Below, piece by piece: positions 34,542 through 41,516 of a stretch of DNA of 64,000 nucleotides. The stretch spans positions 125,896 to 189,895 of the forward strand of contig NZ_LMJB01000001.1 of assembly GCF_001429765.1 (NCBI RefSeq), given 5' to 3'. Every line of letters starts with the position of its first letter. The first letter of the stretch is position 1. The position numbers and the translations under genes were made by a program. The notes under the pieces are model-generated. The model was not told where the DNA came from. It ran no database searches and saw only the letters and a program-made list of their open reading frames with translations. Source of the DNA: Flavobacterium sp. Root901 (GTDB lineage: Bacteria > Bacteroidota > Bacteroidia > Flavobacteriales > Flavobacteriaceae).

Positions 34542-36089
34542 TTAACTGCCCTTGATATTAATCCAACGATTAATAAATTCCAATTGCTCTTTTTTATGCT
34601 CAGGAGAAATAGTATCAATTCTTCTTTTAATATTTTCGATACAATTGAATTCGAATATTTTGAAAGATTCCTTACAAGTAAGAAAATTATCCTGACTGTT
34701 AAGACTAAAAATTGGAATATCTCCTTTTAGCATCTGCTGCAATTCGAAATCAAATATAAATTTATACATTTCCATATTTTGCCCTGCATAAGCCTTAGAT
34801 AATAATTCTTCTAATTTTGCATTATAAACTTCAAAACTAGACATAAGAGCAGCTGTACGCATGAATTTTAAAATCTTAAAATATATAAAAGTAGGCCTCC
34901 ACACATATCTCACTTCCTGATTTTTAAATAATTCAATTGGTGAATTAAAAGATTTTAATTCTTCTTTATGATTCGAAAACAAATCATATACTACAGAGAA
35001 TCCTTCGAGAAAACTATTGCTGTAGTTGGTTGGAAATATATAATGACCCTTAAATTTAGGAATATTATTTTCTGCAATCTTTGTGAATAAAAAGCGTGTT
35101 ACTCTTTTAGAATTTATAGTATTTGGATTGACAATTCTTTTTTCTAATTCTGTAACCTGTAAGCTATTACGAACACCATAACCAGCAAAATGTATTGGAA
35201 CACCTGTATCATCATTCACGATCAAAGCATTTTCTAAAACAGACAAATTAGGGATTTTGCATTGATCATCCCAGGAGTTATTAATCAGACCATTAGACAA
35301 AAAAGGCTGAATAATGGTTTCGTGATCTATAATAACCGGGTTTTTACCTGATGCAATAACATTTTCCCGATGGCAGTCTTTACTTCCTAAAAGATATACT
35401 GCAGCGAGTAAAGCACCTGCTTTATAGTAATATTCTTCAAGATCATTTTCAGAATTAATCTCTTCATTATTTACAAATTCAAGCCACCCATATTCACCGC
35501 AATCAAGTGCCTGAAATGTTTTTAAATCTAATTTCAGTTTTTGATTGATCCAATTAATTAGTGCATTATAAGAACGCGTAAGGTTAATATTTCTGGGTTT
35601 GTAGATCAGTTTAGTTTCATTTGATAAATGAATCAAAGCAGTTCCTTCACCATTGTGTCCGTCACCAAGACTTGCATCAATGTCAATTATTTTTACCTCA
35701 CTTAATTTAAATACAGCTTTTATGCTTTCATAATCCGTATTAAAACGGGTCAGGATTTTATTAATGTGACGGGAAAAATTGGCTGTTTTTTGTTTCATCA
35801 AATGATCCAAAACAGGAAAATCTATTGCTAATGATTGGTTCATTTTTGCATTAAAAACTTCTATTTCAGTATTGCCTTCGAGAATAAAAGAATCCAGTGA
35901 CTGCTGTAAAATAATTTCAGATAAAGAACTCAGCTCTTTGACCAGTTCAAAATGCAGTTTTTCTTTGGCTTTATCTGATAATTCTAATTTTATCTCTTCC
36001 AGAAAACATGCTGTGTAAGGAAAAATGATCGCAGCAAAAGGAATTGTTTCAAAATTTTTAGAAATAAAACCGGTGGATAAATTATTCAT
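34542..36089 (-). CDS. LanM-type Ser/Thr dehydratase lacking the cyclase domain
   Basis: This 515-residue protein corresponds to the dehydratase half of class II lanthipeptide synthetases (DUF4135 type). Kinase-like residues are all present: GDGHNG (Asp143, His145), IYKPR (Lys164), KDCHREN (Asp238, His240, Asn243) and IDHET (Asp255, Glu257). The phosphate-elimination residues also appear: Arg394 and Thr400 in VRYVWRPTFIY. Spacings match those I recall for CylM (347/349/352, 364/366, 506/512), offset by about 109 residues. The protein ends where the C-terminal LanC-like cyclase would begin, and about 110 N-terminal residues are also missing. No separate LanC gene is in the window. It would phosphorylate and dehydrate Ser/Thr of the NHLP precursors without making thioether rings. 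Confidence 0.88.
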   Translation of the reverse strand: MNNLSTGFISKNFETIPFAAIIFPYTACFLEEIKLELSDKAKEKLHFELVKELSSLSEIILQQSLDSFILEGNTEIEVFNAKMNQSLAIDFPVLDHLMKQKTANFSRHINKILTRFNTDYESIKAVFKLSEVKIIDIDASLGDGHNGEGTALIHLSNETKLIYKPRNINLTRSYNALINWINQKLKLDLKTFQALDCGEYGWLEFVNNEEINSENDLEEYYYKAGALLAAVYLLGSKDCHRENVIASGKNPVIIDHETIIQPFLSNGLINNSWDDQCKIPNLSVLENALIVNDDTGVPIHFAGYGVRNSLQVTELEKRIVNPNTINSKRVTRFLFTKIAENNIPKFKGHYIFPTNYSNSFLEGFSVVYDLFSNHKEELKSFNSPIELFKNQEVRYVWRPTFIYFKILKFMRTAALMSSFEVYNAKLEELLSKAYAGQNMEMYKFIFDFELQQMLKGDIPIFSLNSQDNFLTCKESFKIFEFNCIENIKRRIDTISPEHKKEQLEFINRWINIKGS

Positions 36090-36151
36090 TTTCTAAGATT
36101 TTAGTGTGAATAAAAGTGTGCTGTTTTAAAATTCAAGCAATGTTTAAAAAT

Positions 36152-36182
36152 TAAAAACACCCTTCGTTTGCACACAGGGTGT
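36152..36182 (-). terminator. Terminator after the small membrane protein gene
   Basis: ACACCCT (36157-36163) pairs with AGGGTGT (36176-36182). On the minus strand the stem is followed by TTTTTAATTTTT. It lies 24 bp after the stop of the gene at 36206 and separates it from the LanM-type gene, which therefore needs its own promoter. Confidence 0.65.
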
Positions 36183-36205
36183 AGTATATTTATATATTGA
36201 AAAGT

Positions 36206-36373
36206 CTACGATTTCTTATTTTTGTTTAGCTGAATAACGCTGTAAAACAACACTATAATTGCTAAAATAAAACTAACTGTACCAAGAGAATTATATTGAC
36301 AGCTTACTAATATTGATCCTGAAATCACTAAAAAAATTCCCGCGAATAACGATATTTGTCCTTGCTTTTCCAT
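36206..36373 (-). CDS. Small two-helix membrane protein, possible immunity protein
   Basis: From the ATG at 36373 this is a 55-residue protein consisting almost wholly of two hydrophobic segments (about 7-25, ISLFAGIFLVISGSILVSC, and about 29-47, LGTVSFILAIIVLFYSVIQ) and a basic C-terminus (NKNKKS). An upstream in-frame start would add MKLKFKGFLKFKK but runs into the terminator hairpin, so I rejected it. It is flanked by two terminators, between the precursor array and the LanM-type gene. Small two-helix membrane proteins in bacteriocin loci often give self-immunity; that is only a suggestion here. I do not recognise a family. Confidence 0.6.
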   Translation of the reverse strand: MEKQGQISLFAGIFLVISGSILVSCQYNSLGTVSFILAIIVLFYSVIQLNKNKKS

Positions 36374-36387
36374 CTTTTTAAATTTTA

Positions 36388-36437
36388 GAAAACCCTTGAA
36401 CTTTAATTTCAAGCCTGAAATTGTTCAAGGGTTTTTA
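36388..36437 (-). terminator. Terminator after the precursor array
   Basis: AAAACCCTTGAAC (36389-36401) pairs with GTTCAAGGGTTTTT (36423-36436), with a second small stem (TTTCAAGCCTGAAA) in the loop. It lies 21 bp after the stop of precursor 8 and ends the transcript of the precursor array. Confidence 0.85.
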
Positions 36438-36457
36438 TTTTAATAATATGCTTTTTC

Positions 36458-36814
36458 TTAGTTAATGTAGTCCCATAACGCTGCAGCTCCAAAGCCTCCG
36501 GCTACAGTTCCAACAACAACAACTAAAGTTAAAGGAGTAAGACCACCCGCAACGATTTCTAATTGCTCTGAAGATAATTCTAACTCGTCTAATTTTGGCT
36601 CAGCAGGAATATTGAAGTAAATGATAGAATCACTGCTCTGATCTTCAACCACAACTTTTTTATTACTTGTTGATTTTTTACCAGTTACTGCTTCAATAGC
36701 TGCTTGTGGATTTGTTAATAATTGATCTTTGAAACTTGGGCTTTGCCATGCTTTTTCGACTAGAGTTTTTAATAATTCTTGTCCTTCTATCTGTGCTTCT
36801 TGTGAAATTTTCAT
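36458..36814 (-). CDS. NHLP-leader RiPP precursor 8, hydrophobic glycine-rich core
   Basis: The ATG at 36814 gives 118 residues and removes the overlap with precursor 7 that a longer frame would cause. The leader (LLKTLVEKAWQSPSFKDQLL, then VVVEDQSSDSIIYFNIPAEP, then SSEQLEIVAGG) is closely related to its neighbours. Cleavage after Gly-Gly leaves a 27-residue core LTPLTLVVVVGTVAGGFGAA plus seven residues: a membrane-spanning helix with a GxxxGG pattern like class IIb bacteriocins, three Thr and no Cys. It is the last gene of the tandem array. Precursor call firm; membrane activity inferred. Confidence 0.88.
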   Translation of the reverse strand: MKISQEAQIEGQELLKTLVEKAWQSPSFKDQLLTNPQAAIEAVTGKKSTSNKKVVVEDQSSDSIIYFNIPAEPKLDELELSSEQLEIVAGGLTPLTLVVVVGTVAGGFGAAALWDYIN

Positions 36815-36830
36815 ATCTGTAAGATTTAAA

Positions 36831-37190
36831 TTATTGATTATAAAGTTGTACTCCTGCTGCAAATGCTGCTACACCCAATGCATAAAGTCCGATAACGACT
36901 GCTGGTGTAAGTCCGCCTGCAACTAATTCTAATTGCTCTTCCGTTAATTCTAAACCATCTAAGTTTGGTTCTGCAGGAATATTAAAATAAATTACAGATT
37001 CGTTAGTTTGGTCTTCTACCACAATGTTTTGATTTTCCGGCAATACAAAGCTTTTGTTAGTAAATTCCTGAATTGTTGCCAGCGGATTTTTAACTAACTG
37101 ATCTTTGAAAGTAGCACTTTCCCATGCTTTTTCGATAAGACCTTTCATTAATTCTGCTCCTTTTTCCTGATGTTCTTTAGTATATTTCAT
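36831..37190 (-). CDS. NHLP-leader RiPP precursor 7, hydrophobic core
   Basis: This 119-residue precursor has a conserved leader (LIEKAWESATFKDQLVKNPL, then IVVEDQTNESVIYFNIPAEP, then TEEQLELVAGG). The 26-residue core begins LTPAVVIGLYALGVAAFAAG and is again one hydrophobic helix with small residues at regular spacing, one Thr and no Cys. It is the closest relative of precursor 8, and the two may act as a pair, as two-peptide bacteriocins do. Gap to precursor 6 is 38 bp. Confidence 0.88.
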   Translation of the reverse strand: MKYTKEHQEKGAELMKGLIEKAWESATFKDQLVKNPLATIQEFTNKSFVLPENQNIVVEDQTNESVIYFNIPAEPNLDGLELTEEQLELVAGGLTPAVVIGLYALGVAAFAAGVQLYNQ

Positions 37191-37228
37191 CTTTATATTT
37201 TTTATGTTGTTAATAGAATATTGGTTGA

Positions 37229-37579
37229 TTAGATTGTTTCAAACGGTGGAATCGTTGGAAAAGTTGGTGTAGGATACCAAGGTAATGTTCCAATTGGAGG
37301 CCATATAGAAACACCGCCGGCAACTGCCTCTAACTGCTCTTCGCTTAATTGTGCGTCTGTTGTTTGTTTTGCCGCAGCAGGAATGTTGATATAAACCACA
37401 GAATCATCTGTTTGGTCTCTTACAACGATTGTTTTACCAGCAGGCAGATTCAATTTTTGTCCTGTAAATTTTTCAATTGCAGCTACAGGATTTGCAATTA
37501 ATTCTTTTTTAAAATCAGCATTTTCCCATGCTTTTTGTACCAGCTCTGCATAAAGCTTTTGTTCTTGAGTAAATTCCAT
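37229..37579 (-). CDS. NHLP-leader RiPP precursor 6, Pro/Trp-rich core
   Basis: This 116-residue precursor has leader parts LVQKAWENADFKKELIANPV, GKTIVVRDQTDDSVVYINIP and LSEEQLEAVAGG. The 27-residue core starts VSIWPPIGTLPWYPTPTFPT and is rich in Pro, Trp, Tyr and Phe, with six Ser/Thr, no Lys and no Cys. Such a core would stay extended rather than form a helix. Ser/Thr next to Pro are possible targets of the LanM-type dehydratase. It is flanked by gaps of 38 and 25 bp. Confidence 0.88.
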   Translation of the reverse strand: MEFTQEQKLYAELVQKAWENADFKKELIANPVAAIEKFTGQKLNLPAGKTIVVRDQTDDSVVYINIPAAAKQTTDAQLSEEQLEAVAGGVSIWPPIGTLPWYPTPTFPTIPPFETI

Positions 37580-37604
37580 GATATGATGTTTTTAGATTGA
37601 TTAA

Positions 37605-37964
37605 TTATATTACATAAATGTCAGGTGGGAATGTTGGGATAGGAGTTGGTTTCCATATTCCGCCCGGGAAATCAGGAAAACATCCGCCTTCTATAACACC
37701 TCCTGCAGCAGCTTCTAATTGCTCATCAGTCAATTCTGCATCTGCATATTTTTTTGTAGAAACAGGAATGTTGATGTAAATAGTAGATTCATTGCTTTGA
37801 TCTTTTACTACCAATGTTTTTCCTGCTGGTAAATTCATTTTTTTACCTGTAAATTTTTCAATTGCAGCAACTGGGTTCGCTACTAATTCTTTTTTAAACG
37901 CAGCGTCTTCCCATGCTTTTTGCACGATCTCTGCGTAAATTTTTTGTTCTTGAGTTAATTCCAT
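37605..37964 (-). CDS. NHLP-leader RiPP precursor 5, Pro-rich core with the only Cys
   Basis: This 119-residue precursor has a leader nearly identical to that of precursor 6 (IVQKAWEDAAFKKELVANPV, then LVVKDQSNESTIYINIPVST, then LTDEQLEAAAGG). The 30-residue core starts VIEGGCFPDFPGGIWKPTPI. It contains the only Cys among the eight cores, and that Cys follows a second Gly-Gly, so cleavage there would give an N-terminal Cys. One Lys and two Thr are present. Cores 5 and 6 share the Pro/aromatic style and probably come from a recent duplication. Confidence 0.88.
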   Translation of the reverse strand: MELTQEQKIYAEIVQKAWEDAAFKKELVANPVAAIEKFTGKKMNLPAGKTLVVKDQSNESTIYINIPVSTKKYADAELTDEQLEAAAGGVIEGGCFPDFPGGIWKPTPIPTFPPDIYVI

Positions 37965-38001
37965 GATACTTTATTTTATGTTGGTTAATATCTTTTTTAG
38001 T

Positions 38002-38331
38002 CTAGCTTAACAACTTAACAATTGGAAGTACAATATATTCAAGTGTCAAATCAAAAGGAGTTGTGTAACCTCCGGCAACAGTTTCTAATTGTTTGTCGCT
38101 TAATTCTACATCATCTAAATTTGCTTTGGCAGGCAGATTGATGTAAATTGTAGAATCATCGGTCTGATCTCTTACTACTAATGTTTTTCCTTCTGGTAAA
38201 TTCAATTTTTTACCGGTTACTTTTTCAATTGCAGCTAATGGGTTTGCTACTAATTCTTTTTTAAATTCTGCATTTTCCCATGCTTTTTGTACGATCTCAG
38301 CATACAATTTTTGTTCTTGTGTAAATTCCAT
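38002..38331 (-). CDS. NHLP-leader RiPP precursor 4
   Basis: This 109-residue precursor has leader parts IVQKAWENAEFKKELVANPL, KTLVVRDQTDDSTIYINLPA and LSDKQLETVAGG. The 21-residue core starts YTTPFDLTLEYIVLPIVKLL: hydrophobic and weakly amphipathic, with three Thr and one Ser, one Lys near the end and no Cys. It is separated from precursor 3 by 102 bp without a clear terminator, so the two may be in one transcript. Confidence 0.87.
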   Translation of the reverse strand: MEFTQEQKLYAEIVQKAWENAEFKKELVANPLAAIEKVTGKKLNLPEGKTLVVRDQTDDSTIYINLPAKANLDDVELSDKQLETVAGGYTTPFDLTLEYIVLPIVKLLS

Positions 38332-38433
38332 GATAATAAATTTTTTAAAGTGATTAATAGTAATCTTGATTTAAGTATTTAAGAGGGCTGGTTCAGTAAT
38401 TAAATTTGGTAAGATTTAATTGTCCCTTTTATT

Positions 38434-38766
38434 TTAAACGATAATGTAATTTTTTAAGGCGGGAAATAAATTATCTACTAAATCCAGCCAGACTGTTTGT
38501 CCGCCTCCGGCTATTATTTCCAATTGATCTTCAGTTAGTTCAATGTCTTCTATATTCGGTTCGCTCGGAATATTCATATAAACTTTAGACTTATCTGTCT
38601 GGTCGTTTACTACCAGTGTTTTTCCTTCGGGTAATACAATTTTAGCTCCGGTTAGATTTTCGATGGCTTTTACAGGATCTGCAATTAAGCTTTTTCTAAA
38701 ATTAGCATCTTCCCAGGCTTTAGAAATTATCAATCGTAAAACCTCTTCCTCTTTTTTCTGTTCCAT
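38434..38766 (-). CDS. NHLP-leader RiPP precursor 3, first of the tandem array
   Basis: This 110-residue precursor has leader parts IISKAWEDANFRKSLIADPV, KTLVVNDQTDKSKVYMNIPS and LTEDQLEIIAGG. The 22-residue core starts GQTVWLDLVDNLFPALKNYI: an amphipathic helix with one Thr, one Lys and no Cys. Upstream, at 38820-38840, lies a 21-nt motif shared with precursor 2. It may be the promoter-proximal gene of the six-gene array, or be read through from the adenylate cyclase gene 79 bp upstream. Confidence 0.87.
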   Translation of the reverse strand: MEQKKEEEVLRLIISKAWEDANFRKSLIADPVKAIENLTGAKIVLPEGKTLVVNDQTDKSKVYMNIPSEPNIEDIELTEDQLEIIAGGGQTVWLDLVDNLFPALKNYIIV

Positions 38767-38819
38767 GATTTGTTTCCTTTTGTATAATGTAAAATTAGTC
38801 CTTCAAAATAGTATAAAAA

Positions 38820-38840
38820 TGCCAAAAAAACTGACAAAAA
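38820..38840 (-). promoter_or_regulatory. Shared upstream motif of precursor 3 (TTTTTGTCAGT)
   Basis: On the minus strand this begins TTTTTGTCAGT and ends TTTGGCA. It matches the element at 41341-41361 upstream of precursor 2 at 18 of 21 positions. About 19 bases downstream is a partial -7 box (TATTTTG), so TTTTTG may be the -33 region. It lies about 54-74 bp upstream of the ATG, inside the end of the adenylate cyclase region. Confidence 0.5.
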
Positions 38841-38845
38841 CTAAA

Positions 38846-40846
38846 TCAGATATAATTGTGGTCTAACATGTTAGGGATCTTTACCAGTGAAACCGTGTTT
38901 TTCTCGACAAAATACATTTTGATCTCCCCTTTGCCTTTTGCATATATTTTTCCGCGGTATTCAAATACAAAAGATTCTTCGTCTTTGATTAAATTATAAA
39001 GGGATTCGCTTATGTTCACTTTTTCTACCATTCCGTTACTTTCAATTCTGCTTGCGGTATTTACAGTATCTCCCCAAACATCATATTGAAACTTTTTTAC
39101 GCCCACAATTCCGGCTACAATAGGTCCGGCGTGAATGCCCAGGCGCATTTCAAAAGCCGGAATATCTGCTGCTGTATTGATTATTTTTCTTTCAATCATG
39201 AATTCCTGCATTTCTAAAGCGGCATTAACAATATTCTTCAGCGAATTTTGATCAGGATTTGGAATACCTCCTGCGGCCATATAAGAATCTCCAATGGTTT
39301 TAATTTTCTCAATATTGTATTTATCCGAAATCAAATCAAATGCTTTGAAGCAGACATTTATTTCTTCGACAAGATTTTGTGGAGACATGGTTTCTGCAGT
39401 TTGTGTAAAAGATTTAAAATCAGTGAAGAGAATCGAAACCAGATTAAAGTCTCTGGCATTTACAAAACCTTTTTCTTTTAATTCTTCTGCGATTTCTTCC
39501 GGAAGAATGTTTAGCAGTAATTTTTCCGAACGGTCTTTTTCTATTGTTAATGCTTTTCTGGATCTTCGAACATAATTTAGCCTGTTCCATAAAGCAATAG
39601 TTATCAATACAATAAAACAAAGAGAGATAATAATTAAGTTTCGCTGTTTTTCCTTTTTCTGTACTTCTTCTTTATGCAAAAGGTCTATTTTGTGCACTTT
39701 GGTAACATAGGCGATACTGTCAATCAGTATTGCTTTTTGAAACTCCATGTTTAATATCTTATTAGAAGTTTCTTCAGATTGTAAACTATCCTTATAATCA
39801 TTTGATTTTTCGTAATAATGAAGCGCCAGATTATTGTTTCCAACCGCTTTATAAGTTTCGTAAAGACATTTGCAGGCATCTTTTTTTACCGATAACGCTC
39901 CAAGGTTTTCTGCAATGTCCAGTCCGGTTTTGCATTTTTTGAGTGCTTTATTACTATTTCCAAGTTTATTTAAAATATTGCCAATAGCAACTTGTGTAAT
40001 ACCTATGTATTGTAAACTGTTTATTTTTTGAGAAGACGCCAGACAAAGATTATAGTACGACAAGGATTTGGTAAGATCGCCCTGAATAGTAAAGAGTTCG
40101 CCCAAATTATAAAGTACTTCTATTCGTTTTTGTTTGTCGTCTATTTTATCTGCAATGGCCAGAGCCTGATTGAAAAAATCATACGCTTTTGCATATTCTT
40201 TCTGCATCATATAAATTTTACCAGCACCATTTAGGTTATGAGAAATTCCTATAGAATCTTTTAATTCTCTGTAAATGGCATTGGCTTTTTGAGAATAAAC
40301 CATTGCATTAGAATAATCCCTAATATCAACATATATTCCGCCAATGTTTTGTGTAGCAGCGGCAATGACTTTTTTGTCGCCAATTTTAGTCTGAATTTTA
40401 ATAACCTGACTGTAAAAATCCAATGCTTTTGGGTAGTTTCCTAGGTAATAATAAACAGCGCCCATATTGTTTAATGCCGCAGCAACTCCTTTATCAAAAT
40501 TAATTTTTTCGTAAGCCTGCCTGCATTTTGTGAAGTAAGAAAGGGCTTTTAAATATTCTCCCTGATAATAACAATTTGTGGCTATTTTGTTGTAACTGTT
40601 TCCAATACCTTTTTGATTTTTTAATTTTTGATAGATATTCAAGCTTTTTTCGAACAAAGTCATTGCTTCTAAAAATTTCCCTGTATTCTGATGCTTTTCT
40701 CCGGCATTTAATAAACTATCAGCCGTTTGTGCATTTTCGGGAATATGTTTTACAGCATGTTTAGATGACACTTTGGTTTGTGCATCCAGGCCTGTACTGT
40801 TTATCAGAAACATAAAAATCAAAAAATATGTAGACAAGATTTTCAC
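38846..40846 (-). CDS. TPR-containing membrane adenylate cyclase inside the RiPP locus
   Basis: This 666-residue protein starts from GTG at 40846, which gives a complete signal peptide (MKILSTYFLIFMFLINSTG). About nine tetratricopeptide repeats follow (about 35-380, each with a YYxxGxYxKALxYY-like unit), then a membrane helix (about 400-418, LIIISLCFIVLITIALW) and a class III nucleotide cyclase domain (about 455-640). Metal-binding Asp lie in LFTDFKSFT and TIGDSYMA. The base-selecting pair is the Lys of KIKTIGD and the Asp of YDVWGD, which indicates ATP rather than GTP, and the transition-state Asn/Arg are in NTASRIES. It should make cAMP in response to a periplasmic signal sensed by the repeats. 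It lies between two precursor genes, on their strand. Confidence 0.9.
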   Translation of the reverse strand: MKILSTYFLIFMFLINSTGLDAQTKVSSKHAVKHIPENAQTADSLLNAGEKHQNTGKFLEAMTLFEKSLNIYQKLKNQKGIGNSYNKIATNCYYQGEYLKALSYFTKCRQAYEKINFDKGVAAALNNMGAVYYYLGNYPKALDFYSQVIKIQTKIGDKKVIAAATQNIGGIYVDIRDYSNAMVYSQKANAIYRELKDSIGISHNLNGAGKIYMMQKEYAKAYDFFNQALAIADKIDDKQKRIEVLYNLGELFTIQGDLTKSLSYYNLCLASSQKINSLQYIGITQVAIGNILNKLGNSNKALKKCKTGLDIAENLGALSVKKDACKCLYETYKAVGNNNLALHYYEKSNDYKDSLQSEETSNKILNMEFQKAILIDSIAYVTKVHKIDLLHKEEVQKKEKQRNLIIISLCFIVLITIALWNRLNYVRRSRKALTIEKDRSEKLLLNILPEEIAEELKEKGFVNARDFNLVSILFTDFKSFTQTAETMSPQNLVEEINVCFKAFDLISDKYNIEKIKTIGDSYMAAGGIPNPDQNSLKNIVNAALEMQEFMIERKIINTAADIPAFEMRLGIHAGPIVAGIVGVKKFQYDVWGDTVNTASRIESNGMVEKVNISESLYNLIKDEESFVFEYRGKIYAKGKGEIKMYFVEKNTVSLVKIPNMLDHNYI

Positions 40847-40937
40847 AAATAGTAGTTTTAAATTAAAAAACGCACATGTTCACAACGAGCGAGCACATAC
40901 GTTTTTATTTCATGCTAACTATCCTTCGATTTATTTT

Positions 40938-41270
40938 TTAGCCAAAAATATTTGAGGAATAATTACTTGCGCTCACAATAATAGGCGGTGTATGATCTGC
41001 TTCTGCTCCACCTGAAATAATATCCAGTTGTTCTTCATTTAATTCCATGTCTTCAAAATCCGGTTCAGCAGGAATATTAATAAAGATTGTAGAAGAATTG
41101 GACTGATCTACAAAAGCTAATGTTTTTCCTTCCGGCAAATGGATCGGATGTTCTAAGAAATTTTCTATTGTTTCTACTGGACTTTTAATCAAATTGTCCT
41201 TAAAAACCGGATCTTTCCATGCTTTTTTTACAATAGATTCTAAAACCTTTTGTTCGTTAGTTAATTCCAT
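40938..41270 (-). CDS. NHLP-leader RiPP precursor 2
   Basis: This 110-residue precursor has leader parts IVKKAWKDPVFKDNLIKSPV, KTLAFVDQSNSSTIFINIPA and LNEEQLDIISGG. The 22-residue core starts AEADHTPPIIVSASNYSSNI. It has five Ser/Thr, including a SASNYSS stretch that is the most Ser-dense of the set, no Lys and no Cys. It stands apart from the array, between the adenylate cyclase gene and the ThiF-like gene. A partial hairpin with arms AAAAACG/CGTTTTT (about 40866-40907) follows its stop. Confidence 0.87.
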   Translation of the reverse strand: MELTNEQKVLESIVKKAWKDPVFKDNLIKSPVETIENFLEHPIHLPEGKTLAFVDQSNSSTIFINIPAEPDFEDMELNEEQLDIISGGAEADHTPPIIVSASNYSSNIFG

Positions 41271-41340
41271 TTTTTTTAATTTATGATTAGACCTAATTAT
41301 TCTGTTACTGTAAAATTATCTGCATTATGTAATACAGAAT

Positions 41341-41361
41341 TGCCAAATAGACTGACAAAAA
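41341..41361 (-). promoter_or_regulatory. Shared upstream motif of precursor 2 (TTTTTGTCAGT)
   Basis: This is the second copy of the element described at 38820-38840, about 71-91 bp upstream of the ATG of precursor 2. Minus strand: TTTTTGTCAGT, three variable bases, then TTTGGCA. No good TAnnTTTG follows (TACATAAT at the expected distance), so it may be an activator site rather than a plain -33 box. Confidence 0.5.
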
Positions 41362-41420
41362 GGTTATTATCTATTTAAAAAGTAGAAAGAAAAATATAGA
41401 ATTGAGCAAAAATCATAATG

Positions 41421-41460
41421 AAAAAACTGCTTTCAAATCAAAATTCGAAAACAGTTTTTA
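41421..41460 (-). terminator. Terminator after the ThiF-like gene
   Basis: AAAAACTG.CTTTC (41422-41434) pairs with GAAAA.CAGTTTTT (41447-41459), with a T-run on the minus strand. It lies 57 bp beyond the ThiF-like stop, so precursor 2 needs its own promoter. Confidence 0.65.
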
Positions 41461-41516
41461 AGATATTTTTTATGGTTAAAGAATAAAAACTATGAAAAAT
41501 AGTTTCAGTAAATTTT

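Noticed and set aside
36815..36862. Longer N-terminus for precursor 8
   Set aside because: It would overlap the end of precursor 7 and does not match the leaders of the other precursors, all of which start close to the conserved helix.
36458..38766. Array of regularly spaced similar units that could suggest a CRISPR or satellite repeat
   Set aside because: The repeated units are about 350 bp protein-coding leaders with different cores, not short direct repeats with spacers.
34542..41270. Classical lanthipeptide production
   Set aside because: The cyclase domain is absent, and seven of the eight cores have no Cys.
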